The translations under genes were made by a program, and so were the position numbers. From positions 4,775,775 through 4,839,774 of the forward strand of contig JALIRH010000008.1 of NCBI GenBank assembly GCA_023055505.1: DNA of 64,000 nucleotides, in the 5' to 3' direction. A model generated the notes under the pieces. The model was not told the DNA's origin. It was given only the letters and a program-made list of their open reading frames with translations, and made no database searches. Shown here piece by piece: positions 10,367-24,700 of the stretch (within the stretch, counting starts at the first letter, position 1; the number at the start of each line of letters is the position of its first letter). This DNA is from Callipepla californica brunnescens (lineage: Eukaryota > Chordata > Aves > Galliformes > Odontophoridae).

Positions 10367-13300
10367 AAAGAGATGGCATCTCCATTGTCAGCTCTGTCGA
10401 GGTTTTGCTCCAGCTCAGAGAGGTTGTTCACAGCACCTAGGGGCTGAAAAATCCCACAGGTTTCTAGGCAATTGGCCTCCTTTGACCCAGCAGACTCCTG
10501 TTGGTGCTTGTGAGCTGCTTTTATAAAGCAAGGGTGCCTTCATTACATACAGCTGATCCCCAGTGGGGGTGGATTCAAATTATACGTCAGCCCTTGAGCC
10601 ATTCCAAAACAACGTACAAGAATCCCTTTCCCCTCAAAAGATCCTTAGCAGATACCTGCTGAGTACTGAAAACTACATCTGCATGCCTCTGAGCCTGGTC
10701 CAGATCTACTCCGCCCTTCACAGAAGCCAATTAACTGCTATCAGAAAACAGAAGCGTAACTGAATCTCCAACTCTGGGAAGAAGGTGTGCATACCATCTT
10801 ACAGAAATCTAGGGTTCAGGAGCATATCTTCACTGAGAAGCTGCCACTCATAGCAGCTGCAAGCTTCCCCCTCGTTAACCCTTCCACTGAATTAGGTTTT
10901 CCTTAACACACCAACACACTTTTTTGGGAAGTAAACAACAGTGATCTAGGAGCAAGCACTGCACTTCTGGGGAGCTTTGGGACGCCCGTACAGCACATCC
11001 AGGATGCTCAGTAGCTCCCAGAAAGTTTAATATGAACTAATGCCATTTTGAAAGCTCCTAAATACTCTTGTTTTCCAAAAGTAAGGCCCAAAGGGCACAG
11101 TCACTCCATCACACCTGAGCTGTCCTGAGCAAATGCCACTGCTTTTCTGCTGCAGGAGGGCACTGGCAGCGCTTGGCTGCTCAGCAGTGACCAACGCAGA
11201 TGTAGCAGAACACAGCAGCCAGCGTGACTCAGCGACAGCAGGACAGGCTTCACTTTCAGTTGCTGCAGGAAGCAGGCAAAATGGTTTGTATCATTTCAGC
11301 CAACACAGAGTCAGAGCTCAATTCCAAGGCCAAAAAAGCCCCAGTGACACAGAGAGTCTTCAAAACTCAGTGTAAAACCACACCATCCCAGTGCTCTGTG
11401 TTCACTTACATCATTCCATCTCCTATTCCTCCCCAAAAGCATCATTCCTTCATTTGTGAAATTATAATCTAACCGTTTTATTTATTAAACAAACAGACAT
11501 TCTTACTGCTCTGCCTTTTGCTAGGAGGTCCATCCAATAGCTACAAGGGAGGACAAGCATTAATATCCTTTTGCTTGCTTTAGCACTGAGGATTTTTTTA
11601 CTTTAAAAGATGCAATGACAATATTATACTGTTGTCATAACAACAATCGGTGACATCTCACTTGAGTATAATTCTAACAAAGCTTCAAAGATGGGGGAAA
11701 AAAAGTACCATCTCAGTGGTTGTTATCCTGAGGGGAAAAGCAGAGATTAAACAGGAATCTGCCAACAAGACAACCCATGTACACACATCTCCAAGCACAG
11801 TCTAGCTTGTCATTCAGATGCAGGCTAACATTGCTGACAACAGATTGTTTTCTAGAAAGGAAAGAAAAAAAGATCGTCTTTTGTGGCTTTATACACCAAT
11901 TTACAGCTGTTAGAATCAATCAGTTTATAGCAGATACAAGAGGAGAACTGCTGCAAAGAGGCTGATGGGAAAGCTTTCTTATTTGCCAAAAGGAAAAAGG
12001 GAAGGGGACTCGTTCAGACTCCTGGGTCTCACTGCTGCCCACAGGAGTCACTGCTGTCTCACATACCAAATGGTGCACGCTACTTTTCATCAGACACAAG
12101 ATTCAAATAAATAATAATTCCTTGCGTTGCTAAAACACGCCGTCACTGTTCAGCCTTCCTCAGACTCCCCATTGGCACTGCACAAATTGCAGAGGAATCA
12201 GTACTGCTGGAACACAGTGGGGGAGCCTACCTGGTAGCACCGGTTTGTTTTCTGTAGTACTTGTAACCATAGCATCTGAGCAGCAAGAAACAAACATGCA
12301 ATGTCAAGAACGGAAGTGCTTCTATTTCCTGTCCTTCCCCTGAAACAAAAAGTGTGTGTGTTTTTTTTTTTAACACGCATTTTGTACTTACTGTTCTTGT
12401 TTTTAAAGAACATTAGTATTAAGAAACTACCTAGACAAAGTTAAATTATACCTGGCTTTAAATTAAACTATAGATGGATTCATCAGAGGTCTCTGTTAGT
12501 TATTTAGGTTTGGTTTTTCCAAAACACCAAACTCTGAAGTGTCTGGAGACACAGCTTCTGTTGACTCCGTTTCTAAGCACTGCTTCTGTACCTGCACTCT
12601 TACCATTCTGGCACTTGGTTACTCCGCTAAACTGAAGTGCCAAGAGAACACAACCCTTCACAGGGTTTGGTGCTTCTTTTGCCAAGAGCTCTAAACCTCA
12701 ACTTCTGCCTCCAGTCTCCTTTTCCCCACCCCCACTTCTGTATGTCTAGACACATGGCAATTTCATCCTTCCTTACTTTGACATTTTTCTGATTTTTATG
12801 GCCATAGCCCACAGATGCACGGATTTAACCCTGTGCCTGCCTTTTTTTGGTCTAAATTTCAGTGCTCCCTGCCTCCACTCAACTGTTCTTTAAGAACCCA
12901 CATGACATCACAGACATTCATCTTTACCTCTCTTAAATTCTCTCCGACAAGTAAGTGCTACATCCCTCCCAAAGGAAGATAAGCAGTGTTTAGCTGTTGA
13001 TAAAACTATTTTTAAAAAGGTAGTGTTTAGTGATTTCAAAGAAGAGGCAGTGCCCTTTGGACCTCTGTCATTATCTTCTTCCTTCAATTCTTTCAAGAAA
13101 GTCACAAACCATAGTGCAACAACCCAAACGTTTCCAGAGCAACAAACTGACAGGTTCTATATATAACCCACGTGTCACAATTCAGTCCTCACCTTATCTA
13201 AGTGTTAGAGGTACGGCAACACACAATGCTTGGAAAGTTCCAGATACATTTAATGAAGCGGTTTACTCATAGTAAGCCTTGGCAATCAGCTCCAATTAAC

Positions 13301-16252
13301 TGTGTGCATTGATGAAGTCTGTTAAGCTTGGAGATGGCTGCTGGCATCCATTCTCACGAAGAACAGATAACACATGTCTCTCTTCAACACGCTACTCTCC
13401 TGAAACCAAATTTTATGTTTGAAAGCTTTAAGTTCTCTTTAGAAATACTTGAATAAGCAAGTCTGACTGTGTAAGTCAGCTAGGTGATGAACACCATCTC
13501 CAGTTATAAACTCCTTAATCACATCAGGACGTAGTGCTGTGCTTCTTGGACCTAATTTACTGCAGGCCCACTCAGACACACTGATGATTTACATTATGCT
13601 GGCCAAGATATCCTGACCTTCCTACTTTAGTCTGTCCTCTTGACAGGCACTATGGGCAGCAAAGTTGCTCAATGACTTCCTGAGCATTTGGACCCTTTGA
13701 TCTTGCCAAATACATTCAGAAAGACTCCACCTGTAAAGCCACTGCTGTCAGCCTGAGTAGAAGTTAACACCGAAAACTTCATGGGTCTATGGACACTAAA
13801 TTAGGAGAAAGAGGCTGTCCTGTATCACTTCAAACTACTTCTATCAGTAAGTGCAGTCTGTAAAAACATTTTCAGTTACATAGCCTGGTTTGGTTGATGC
13901 CATTTCACACAGATTCGGATACAGACATTCATTTCGCTATTCATTTTTCACATATTCATTTTGCTAAAAACTTATCAAACAGCACCCTTCACCAATCCAA
14001 CAGATTTTCCCTGAAAACCCAAGCCACAGATTCCTGGAAAGTCTGTTCTAAGAGTTAGGCATCAGCTTCTAACACGAAGTACATACATCAGGGTAAAGAT
14101 TCCAAGTGGGTTGGTAGGACCGTTGTGCACAAGCATTTTCATAATCAGGTCTTTGTATTGATTTCAGTTATTAATACTAGTAGTCACCTTGTCAGCAGTG
14201 AAATTATGTGGCCTGTCTACATCCAAAGCTTTAAAAATTTCAATTCAAAGCACTTTGGTAATCATCTTCTCACTTATGCATAACCAAAGAGAAGGGAAGA
14301 AAAATTCCTTCATTCATTATAAGGGAATCCTTCATCACTGTCATGCAATGAGGGCATAAGCCTTTTCTTAAGTCATACCAGTAAAGCAAACTGACAAGAT
14401 TGTTATAAACCTTCAATACCACCCCTTAAAAAATCATCCTCAATCACTACCACTAAAAAAAGAAAGAAAGGAGCTAGTGAGCTGTTCACTACCTTGTCCA
14501 GCAGATCAAATATCTGTCAAGCTACTTGCTCATAAGGGGTTAGGAAATAGTCTAATATCTGGAAGCTACACTTACAGAAGTTACTTTCCTCCTAAGTTGT
14601 CAGTTTGTCACTTTGCCAGAAGTATCATGTTCTTGAGACAGAGGCTTATCATTACATTAGTTTCTTCCCATCTTTCCTAGGAAGAAAAGAAAGCAACAAT
14701 CAAGGATATTGATGCTCAGTAAAGACAACAAGTGTTCTCTAAATCCATGACAGTGGGCTAAAATAGGATGCTTTTCAGTACCTCATTCCTCCTTTCCAAG
14801 AAGATATCTTATATTCATGTTCACTATCATTGGGCCAACATTAGGAATTCTCCCAGCATCTTAACTGAAGTTACAGTTACAAATCTTCCCCTTTACATTA
14901 AAGTAATAAACTCAGTAGCTCAGGGAAGCTGAACGGAAGAAAAGGGGCAGCAAAAAGGCTTAGTCACAGGACACCAGTGACGCCTAGGGGCTACAGAGGT
15001 GGGAGAAGCTGTCAGACAGTGCCTGCTCCCAGCAGCTCTGCTGTGCTAAGCGAGCAGTTTTCTGAGTGCACATTGCCAAGAGGGCAAACACATGAAGTCA
15101 CATTTAGCTCGTAATCTTTGTACGTTCACAACTGGGGAACAAATTACCAGAAACAGAAATACTTGAAACATAACAAGTAACCTACCAGCAGCACTTTGAC
15201 TCTCACACAGTAATATATCAATTAGCAAAATTTACACCCAAATATGCATGGTAATGTCACCTCACCTGAGTTGCAGATACCCAGTTCTGTGAACTGCTTT
15301 ACCAATACATGTCCTGCATGTTTTGTTACACGAGGATCCACGGTGCTATGATGACAGAAGCATTTTCAGACCTCACGTACACAGAGCTACTGATGTATTT
15401 ACGGTCAGTTCAGAAGACTTCAATGGAACTTGCTGAATACATCATCCAAGCGTACCTTAAGATGCAGTAAACCCAGGCAACAGTGTACACAACAAGACTT
15501 CAACCCTTGGTATGAAGGCAAATCACCTTTGTGGTGCACTGTTTTCTTGTGCAGATGCACCGTGAGTTTGTAGCTTGCAAGTACCTGGATCCCTCGCGAC
15601 CACACTAGGAATAGCACCAGCTTTCCTAATTCAGATCTGATAACCTGTGTACTTCCTAATCTACAAGGGAGGAGTGAGGTGGGCCAAAGCAATATCCCAC
15701 ACCCACTTGCTTCACACCAGCACTGAGAAAACAAACACTCAGAATTCCCCACTTTCTCCAGCCACCAGAGTACAGAACAAGAACTTGAGAACAAAAATTT
15801 CAGCAATCTTCAGTTTTACACCACAGAGGAAGATGACTAATCACCAAACAGCTCCCAGTCACCGGGCTTAACCACGATTCTCTACCTATAAAGCTACAGA
15901 GGACAGAAGTATTTAAACATGACACTGAACTAGGTAAAAAAGGACAGCACATCTGCTGCTGCTTTTTAAAACTCAGCCACATACCTTCTTCCAGGTATGA
16001 GTTTGCACACACTTTCAGAATGACTGGTCAATATAAAGATTCTGCCTCACCTTCCACCACTAAGCTTTCAAGTCAGACAAACTGGCAACAATTCAGCATA
16101 GTAAGCCACAGCTAACTCATGGCAACTGACAAAGCTTGCACGTTCTTGTTTGGGGAACCAGCTCAGAACCCGAGCTGCAATATGGGTATTTTTTGCTTCT
16201 TACATGGAGTAGAAGGCTCAAGAAACAGAAAGACAACTAAAAATATATCTGT

Positions 16253-16258
16253 TTTATT
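16253..16258 (-). terminator. PER2: PER2 distal poly(A) signal AATAAA
   Basis: AATAAA on the - strand, followed by T/G-rich sequence (TTGTCTTTCTGTTTCTTG) suitable as a downstream element. Confidence 0.55.
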
Positions 16259-16749
16259 TACCAGTTTTCTAAAAAGCAAAGTCATAAAAATTAGTCACAA
16301 GTGGCAAAACCAAAATATATTGCACAGTGTACAGAAAACATTGTTGACATGTTGACAAAGTGTCATCACAAATAAATCATCTTACAACAGCTTGGAAAAA
16401 TTACAGCTTCAGAATCTTATCTATAAATGGAGGCATGTAGATTTAAAGTTACAGGAAAATATTTAATACCACCCTGTAAATGCAAACACTTTAAGGATGC
16501 AATAATAAGACCGTAATTAAGCACATCCACAAAATGCTCTAAATATACTTTTCTCTTCCTTTCACTAAGTTATGCTTACAAGATGGTCATTGAAAACAAG
16601 AAATGAGAACAAAATGAAAAGAAAAAAAAAAAAGAAAGAAAAACCAACAACAAAAGAAAGCATGCTAAAGCAAAGCAATTCACAAAGTGGTTGAAAAGTC
16701 CCTGAAAATCATTTGTTTAATAATGATGCACTCCTTTATATATAAAGCT

Positions 16750-16755
16750 TTTATT
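16750..16755 (-). terminator. PER2: possible proximal PER2 poly(A) signal
   Basis: A second AATAAA on the - strand about 500 nt before the distal one. Its use is not shown by sequence alone. Confidence 0.35.
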
Positions 16756-18552
16756 TTTCCCAAACCCTGGTCCAATTAAAACTATTTGTGTTTACGCGTA
16801 ATAAAAAACAAAAAAGGAATATATAATATGCTGGTATAGCTGCACTGTTCCATGTATGATTGAAACATTTGATGTATTGGACTTGAACACCAACATCTTA
16901 AAGTTTCTCGTTCAGTTTATATACATGTACTGAAGTTTGATCCTGCAGAACTATTAAAGACAGGAATCAGATCACACTGAGTGCTTCACACTACGTTTAA
17001 GATACTCACTTTTAAAGCAGTGATTCTACTTGCTTCGTAAGTTCACGCACTCTATCTGAAGAACCTGTCTCCACTGCAAATTTCCTCATGATGCTGTCCA
17101 ATTAGTAATTAATTCCAATGTTTCTTCCACTAAATAAACACCAGTCGCTTCAGCGTGGCTTTGGTGGTGCCAGATCTACCTTCACATCCTCTTTGTATGC
17201 AGAGAAAAACATTTTTATATAATCAAAATGACATTAAATTTTGGTGAATAGAAATGTTATGTGAATATTAAAAAAAAAAAAAAAAAGAAAACTTTAATGA
17301 AAAATATTTTAAGACAAACATAGCAAAGTTAATTGAGTTTTTCCACATTCTTGACCCCCACGACCTACAAGCTGACATCTAGCAATGCTGCAACTAAATT
17401 TCTTCTAACTAATCAATATTGATAGTTACTCTCTTTTGTTCTCTTCCCACATCCAACATATACAAACAGCGCAAGGACAAAGTACACAAATTCAAGTTGA
17501 TACAATCGCTGAGGCATTAAAATTAAATCCTTGACAGGAAAGGACTCCAGCCACACCAAGTGCTAGAATATGTAATCTGTGAAAGTCAATGATATTCCCA
17601 AAATCTCTTTTTGTAAGAAATATCTTCCAATTATGAGAAATTTCTGATCCTCTCTTGCCACATACAAGTTTGATGTTTGTTTAGCCAAACAGAAAAAACA
17701 GACGGCCAACATCCTAACAGAATGAACTAAAAACCAGGGTTAAAGTTACACCACACTTCATCTCAGTCACTGGAGCACACACAGTCATCCTGTGTGTTTC
17801 TAAATTAATTTCTGAGCAGAGATTTTCTGTGTATAAATTCTCAGAAATCATGCTTCAAGGTAATAAGCAGTTCAAAGGATCGCAGTGTCCATTGCAACAA
17901 AAAGCCACAGAGCTGTCGGCGCTCACCCACGCTTTCTGAAGCAGCCATGTAAGCGCTTTAACCCAATATCATCTTACAAAATTAGTTGAACATTTCTCTT
18001 AGGCAAAAAGTTCCTATAGTCAAAACTATAGGAAACAAAAGAGGATGGGTCAAACTGGTATGAAAAGGGCAAGTGTGAACTGATTTTCTTGGAGATTATT
18101 TCTTCTACTATGCTGGACCACTTCAAATATTAAGAGCAATGCTAAACAGCTTCTAAGCACGATTCCTAGAACGATTTATAATGCTGAATCATTACTCAAA
18201 GGAGATTTGAAGAACTGTATGTTTACAAGGGGACTTTCAGTACTCACAGTACTCATTGACACACTCAGTAGGCATCAATGAAAGCTTTTATAGTTTACAA
18301 AGAAATACTTGAGGCATATAAGTGCAAAATATGAGTCTGTTTCTTTAAATAAAAGCTATACCATCTTCAACAAAGTCCTTACTGGGAAGAGATTGCCACC
18401 ATTTAAAAAGAGATTCTTTCACAAATGACTCTTTTAGAGCAAGAAAAACATTTGTTTTATGAACCAGATTCATCTTGCTGGAAACAAGATTAAAACCTTA
18501 ACGGATCATCACTGTAATTTTGAAGCAGCTTTAAAAGCAACAGGCTCAAAGG

Positions 18553-18702
18553 CTATGTTTGTTCTTCACTGACTTGACTCAGGGAAACCAAATTGTTCTC
18601 CCCGCTGTCTTCAATCATTTCATTAAGGTCCATTTCATGGATTTCTTCATCATACGATGTATAAAAATTGCTCTGTATATTGTCCTCACAAAAAATACAT
18701 TC
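18553..18702 (-). CDS. PER2: PER2 exon 23 (last coding; CxxC of CRY-binding tail)
   Basis: Residues 1296-1344 and stop. It opens with ECIFCEDN. The two cysteines match the pair that, in mouse PER2, coordinates zinc together with CRY1. The product ends [10 protein letters not shown]. Acceptor TTTTATTTTAG. Confidence 0.95.
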   Translation of the reverse strand, partial: ECIFCEDNIQSNFYTSYDEEIHEMDLNEMIEDSGENNLVSLSQVSEEQT

Positions 18703-21700
18703 CTAAAATAAAAGAAAATAAAATCATTAAGAAAAAAAGGTTTTCTAAACACCAGGCCATTTTCATGTGCCCCCGATTCCAAAGGAATTCTACTGCACTG
18801 ACTTTTGAAACATCCATGAATAAAGAGAGCTCTAGCATTTGATAGCTTATCTGAAGAAAGCTGAAAGTGATGGAGAGTTTAGGGAAGTGGAATGCAGTCA
18901 GTTATTTGTATTTACTGATTATCTGTGAATCTTACAACCACAAAAATTCCCTTTTTTTTTTTAATTTGTTTCCTGAGTTATTAATCTACTTATACAAGCT
19001 AGATGAGAGATAATTCTGCAGGAAAAATTCAACACAGAGAAGGAAACAGAGAAGGAAAGCTGTATTCCCATTCACTGCATACTTTCAAGGAAGAAATAGG
19101 TTTCTGTTTTGTGTATAGAAACTTACACGTCTCTCACATCACATGAGACTTTCATGCAATGAAATTGCTGGCTGCATTGATGTATGATTTCAAAGAGATG
19201 CAACATAACTAGAAATAACAAGACAGTTCCTTATATCACACTTTTCTATTGGAAAGATGATTTCTGGTAAGTTAAATCAAGTCAGAAGTCACTGCAGAGC
19301 AAGTCTGGTTTTAACTGTTCTTCATTACAACTGACCAAGCTCTCCAAACAGGAACGAAAAACTAACACAGGCAGCTAATAATGTAAGCATTGTTACACGT
19401 GCAAAAATAACAAACTAATTTAAACTTACAGAATTAGCAACAGTCTTTGGCAGTCCACCTTGCTGGATCCATGGATGAACTTCAATAAGCTCTCTTTTTT
19501 GGTCTTCTGTAAATTTTGGCTGTAGTTTCTGCATTTGCTTTAGTTTCAGCTTATCTTCTTTTAAAACTGTCTCCAAATCTCTAAAATGAAATGCATTCAG
19601 AAACTGAGCCTCAATACTTTCAGTGCTTCAAGCCTACATAAGGTTACACAATCAAATCTGAGCTTTTTTGTTTTGTTTTGTTTTTAAATTATTTTTGTTC
19701 TGGATTATTAAGTGTCACAAATGTGACACTGGAAAAAAAGCTGAGCATGATTATTACAGCAGCAGTCCACATTTCCAGACAACTTTAATGCATCTCTGCT
19801 GGCTCACTGTCTTCCCAAATCCCACTGAAAACAGCTTTCTTAGAGCTATTCAAGCAGCACTATCACTGAAACAAAGAAGTTGTCTCCTATTGAGACAGTG
19901 ATTCAGTTCTCCCCGCTCCCCCAGTGTGCATGCAGTTTATGGAGGACTAAGGTACTGGAATTACCGAGAGGGAATCTGGTAAGTCATCATAACCGTGTCG
20001 TCCGTGTTTGCCATCAGAAGCCATATAGGATCCTGAAGGACATACTTAATGAAGTGCTCACTTTCTTCTATTTCTGCCTTCATTTTCGTTTTATGATGAT
20101 TTTCCGAAGAATCGATACTCCCGAAGTATTTGCTGGTATGACTAGTTTCACTACTACCTTTAAAAAAGAAATTAAAGCTTCATTACTAATTGTCAAATAC
20201 ATAGATTATCTCAGTATTTTTCAAGCCAGAAACTGCGAAAGAGAACTGAAAGTGAAAAAAAATATATATCACCAGCATTTTATTTTATACAAAAGGTACT
20301 CCTCTTCCCACTTAGGTAACAGCTTTAACGTTTTTAAAAACCCAATCATTAATGCTAAACCTCTATTACATTGCAATAGAATAATTAACTAAAAGAAAAG
20401 AAATCTGAAACACCAAGGATTATGGTATCCTCTCTTCATGACTCCCTCATGTCTATGAAATATTTTATAGATGATGCACACACGAAAAAAAAAAAAAAGA
20501 TCAGAAGTTCTATACTGAAAACGATAGCAGAGAGGACTGTCACGTGATGCAATGAGAAATCAAAAATGAAGATTAAATACAGGAATGATTTTCCCCATAA
20601 AGCACTCGGTGGTCTCAGGATGTTTCAGTACATCACACTCCAATGCTTCCAAAACGCAAGGAGCATTCACTGCCTGTGTTACCTGTTCTGCTCCCTGACA
20701 TGTCACAGCCATTGGATCCCGACCCTAGAGATTCAGCAGCTGCAGACACACCGCTCCCTGATGAAGCTGAGCCAGTTCCTGAACACGCATCTTCTTGAAG
20801 TAAAATGTCAAGCAGGACACTGGACATGGAGAGCGCGTCACTATTTTGAGCATCCATTGGAGACTCAGCCTGGTGGTAAGAATAGGAGGGAAACAAACAA
20901 CAACAGAAAATGAAGGTCATCTCATCTCCCATTCCTTGTATTTAGCATTAATCCACCTCACTTGGTATTCCATTAAGTTTACGCTGTTATTCAAAGACAG
21001 AATTACTAGTGACATATACCAAGACCAAGAGGGGAATAATGAAGTGGACTAGTAGGCAGTCACGTGGTCCTTCAGTAAGACAGATTTTAATGCAGATTCT
21101 CTAACAAAATAAATAAATTCTACATGGTGTAGTAAGGAGGGCATCTGCTTTTCAGTTTGACAGACTTCACTGTTCTGGACAATGCAGAATTCAATTAAAT
21201 CAGCTAAAATATGCTAATGGTTGCTCCTAATACAATCTACCTCAGAGCTGCATAAAAAGTCCTTCACTGATTACTCTTGAGAAGGCAGGCATTCCCAGAT
21301 AAAGGTTTCTAGAGAAGGTAATCTGTGTGTTTTTAAGATAAAGAGCATTAATTACCAATTTTTATTTGTTAATATAGACAGTTATAGAATTGCTAAAGCT
21401 CATTATAAGTTGGATTGAGGAATTCTGGAAATCAACATTGACAAAAAAATTAACAGAACACATTGCACTAGCTTCAGATTATCCTCAGTTCTTTCCCGTA
21501 CTGCCTGCTTTGCCTTCATGTTCAAATAAGCGATGATGAAATTACACAAAGTAATATTTTGCAGATTTATGAGGAATAGGAACTAGCCCTTTGAGGGAAT
21601 TAAAAAGGATTTCCCATCCAAATTGTTAGTAGTAATTACTGTTACCGAGCTTCTTTCAATCCAGTAGTGCCATCTCAGAGCATGTGGTAAGTTAACAGTC

Positions 21701-24700
21701 TGTCACAGATGCACAAATCAGAAGTGTTTTATATCTGTATATACATATTTGTTCTTAAGATCATGAGACAGCAAGCATGCAGTAACAGAATGCAGTAAGT
21801 TCTGCAATGCATCGTGTCAATCAAGTTTGGAAGTTTCACAGATTTAAAATATATTCCTCTCTGTTCCCTCTCTGTTCATCCCCATTAAGAATCAGTATCA
21901 AGATTTTTAGGTAAAATAAATCTAGAAACTGAGAAACTAAGTTCCTCACAGAGAGGAACAAGCATGTTCATAAGTTTTTCCTTCCTCCTCCACAATTTCT
22001 AATGTTAGTAACTGCTTAGGACAAACTATACACCAAAATCATCTAATGAGCTGTTAGCATCAGCACTAATTATGCTTTATTACTGATTACTTGGAGCAGT
22101 TTAGATCTCAGACATGCCAGTAAGATCCACAATTCCCAATGCTTCCTTTTAACAGCATCAAAGTCAAACTGTACTCCATATACACTATCAGACGCAGTGA
22201 CCAGTTACAACTCACATTAGAAGAAAAGCAGGAGGAAGACATCCTAGAAGGTTAAGGTTGCATCCCATCAGTGATTTAGCATTCAAAAGACACTGCTGAA
22301 TCTTGAGACAGCACCAATATAGCACTCCATATCATCATGATAGAAATCTTTACACACACAGCACCCCATCTGAGGTTTGTCAGACTATTTGTTAAACAGA
22401 GCCCTCAAATTTACACGTGCCAGGAAGAAAAGCTGAAGTTATCACATAGCTCCGTACAACTTCAGTGCACCAAGAAAATGAAATAGTTTGTCTGCAAGCA
22501 AGATCTCATACTGTCTTCATTTTGACTCAGTTACAGATTGCTTCCCCCTCACTCACTTCTCAGAAATTCACTACCCAAAAACTTCTCAGTAAATATTAAG
22601 AAAAAAAGTGAATGAATGATTTGAAATCTATTTCAGTGTTTGAAACTGAATGTATTAGCACTCACATTAAATGAAGCATAACAAAATTGGCTTTGAATTC
22701 ACTTTCAAGTTTCCTGGGGTAACTTTAGGAGAACAAGACTGCCTTAATCTTTAAAAGTTAACATTTATATTTAAACGATTGGATTTCACTTATTCAGTTT
22801 ACCATAATCTGAGTTTACTAATATACTAATAGTAACTCCATCTCTACAGATTACTGATCAGTTAATATTGTTAAAATACAAGGTCCACAAGTGAGTTTTG
22901 AAAATGATAAAGCAGAGACAAGAAAACAGAAGGGGGGAAAAAAGATCCACTATATGGGTATCAATATATTTTAACAACCTTAAATAGTCTTAGAGTGCCA
23001 AGATTTTAAAACAGGAAAAAACCACACGCGCACAAAGAGAACATCACCATACTTACTGGTAAGGATCCCTTTCCACTACCATCATCAGCTGTCATGATTT
23101 TGTCTACAGCTCCTTCCTCATTTAATGCCCCATGAAAACCCGCAGGAGCTCCACTTTCCACAGTTTTTGTGTTCTCTTCTAACTGCAGAAGATTCAGAGG
23201 AGAACTACACCTTGACTGGAATAAAGGTGGCGAAGCCTGGTCTTGAGGACCCACAGACTGTGGCGTACAGGAACGGGATGGCTCGTTTCGAGTCTCTGTG
23301 ACAGGGACCTTTTCAATTTCTGCTGGTGGGTTATAATGGAATGGTTGCGTTGGAAAAAACGCCTGTTGTGGGAAAGGGCTAGGGGTAGTGAATGGAGGCT
23401 GTGCTGGAAATACTGTCTGCGAAGAGAAAGCAGGATGGGGAGGGAAACTGGCTTGGCTGTGGTAAAGTGTTTGAGGTAAGCTAGTGTTCATTTCTGGGTA
23501 GACATAGTTGGGGAGCACAAGAGCTACAACAGGTGTCATAAGAGGGGCAGAAAACTGGGACGGCTGCATAGGGCAAGTGCTTCCCGAGTCTGGCAACTGA
23601 TTAAAACCAGAGACTGAAGTCTCAGGAGCTGGTGGCACAGCCCCTGCTGCTGCTGGAAAAACAGGAAGAGGATATGCAGGCATAACCGTTGGAAAAGACA
23701 TCGCTGAATAGCTTGCTTGTGAAGTGTCTGATGGTGACCACGCTGTAGTATTTAAACCCTGAAGAGGAAAGCGATGGGGGAACTTAGTTCCAGAAGTTGT
23801 ACTGTCTGAAGACTCCTGTGGTTTAATGCGCTTTGATTTCCTGTTTTTCCCACTTTTCTTCCAAGGCTGATCCATCCCAGAAGTGACATTTCGTTGTCCA
23901 CGGCCACCTGCAAAAACAGTGACGCAAAGGAAAAACGAGAACAAAAAAAGAAAACGTGCATCAGGAAGGAATCTACCAGCAATCGGGTGGACCCCCTACA
24001 CTTTAGCATCCCTAGAAGTTGCTCAGAACTGCAGTTCTGGACTTAAATCTACCCAAATGGAAGGAAGGGAGAAGAGATCAGATTCCCTATATCTCTAGCA
24101 AAAGGGCTGAACAGACCAGCCAAGGTAAACCATGCTGACATGACTTAGGGGAAGGAAAATAAGCAATAAAAAAAGAAATGAAATAGATCGATTAGGACTC
24201 AGATGTGTCACCCAGTCAGAACAATGGTTCAAAACAGTGGCTCCCAGAGGAGCTGCTCTAACCACTGCAACAATTACAATGAAAGCAGTAGAGGACACAG
24301 CTGAAAGCAGTACTGGAGAGTTAGGGTCATACAGGTCTGTAACTGAGAAGGTGAAGAAATTAAAATAGCAAAGAAGATAAAGTACACACAAGGACTTTCT
24401 TTTGTGAGAGGGAAGAGTGTGCTAACTTCACAAATTCTCTAAGAAAAGCATGGAACCTTATTTTAGAAGACTGCACCAAGCAACTCTTCCTTAGGTGAAG
24501 GCTATCAGTCTCATTTACAGACAAAAAAAAATCCATAAGACGTCTTTCATATTTAAGTACTTAAATATTTACAAGCTGTCCCAACTTTTAGTTTGCGTAA
24601 GGCATATTTAGTCTGAACGTTTATCAAGGATAGAGAACACAGAGCACTTTAGTGTTCCAGAACATGTTTCCTCAATCAAGGACCTGCATATCTATATATC

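Larger units (their letters stand above)
5923..16229. other. intergenic between convergent HES6 and PER2 3' ends
   Basis: About 10 kb with no confidently recognised gene. It contains a CR1 copy (9401-9622), a G13 run (10354-10366) and several short segments on the - strand bounded by good splice signals (for example 12231-12275 and 8996-9052). I could not assemble these into a recognisable protein; see the finding on orphan exon candidates. Confidence 0.5.
16230..18552 (-). other. PER2: PER2 3'UTR
   Basis: AT-rich sequence after the PER2 stop codon, ending at the AATAAA at 16253-16258 on the - strand. A UTR of about 2.3 kb resembles the roughly 2-kb mammalian PER2 3'UTR. A second AATAAA at 16750-16755 offers a shorter isoform. 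The exact end is inferred from the signals alone. Confidence 0.6.

Noticed and set aside
5923..16229. ILKAP or another mammalian HES6 neighbour between HES6 and PER2
   Set aside because: None of the open segments resembles ILKAP or the other 2q37 genes I can recall.
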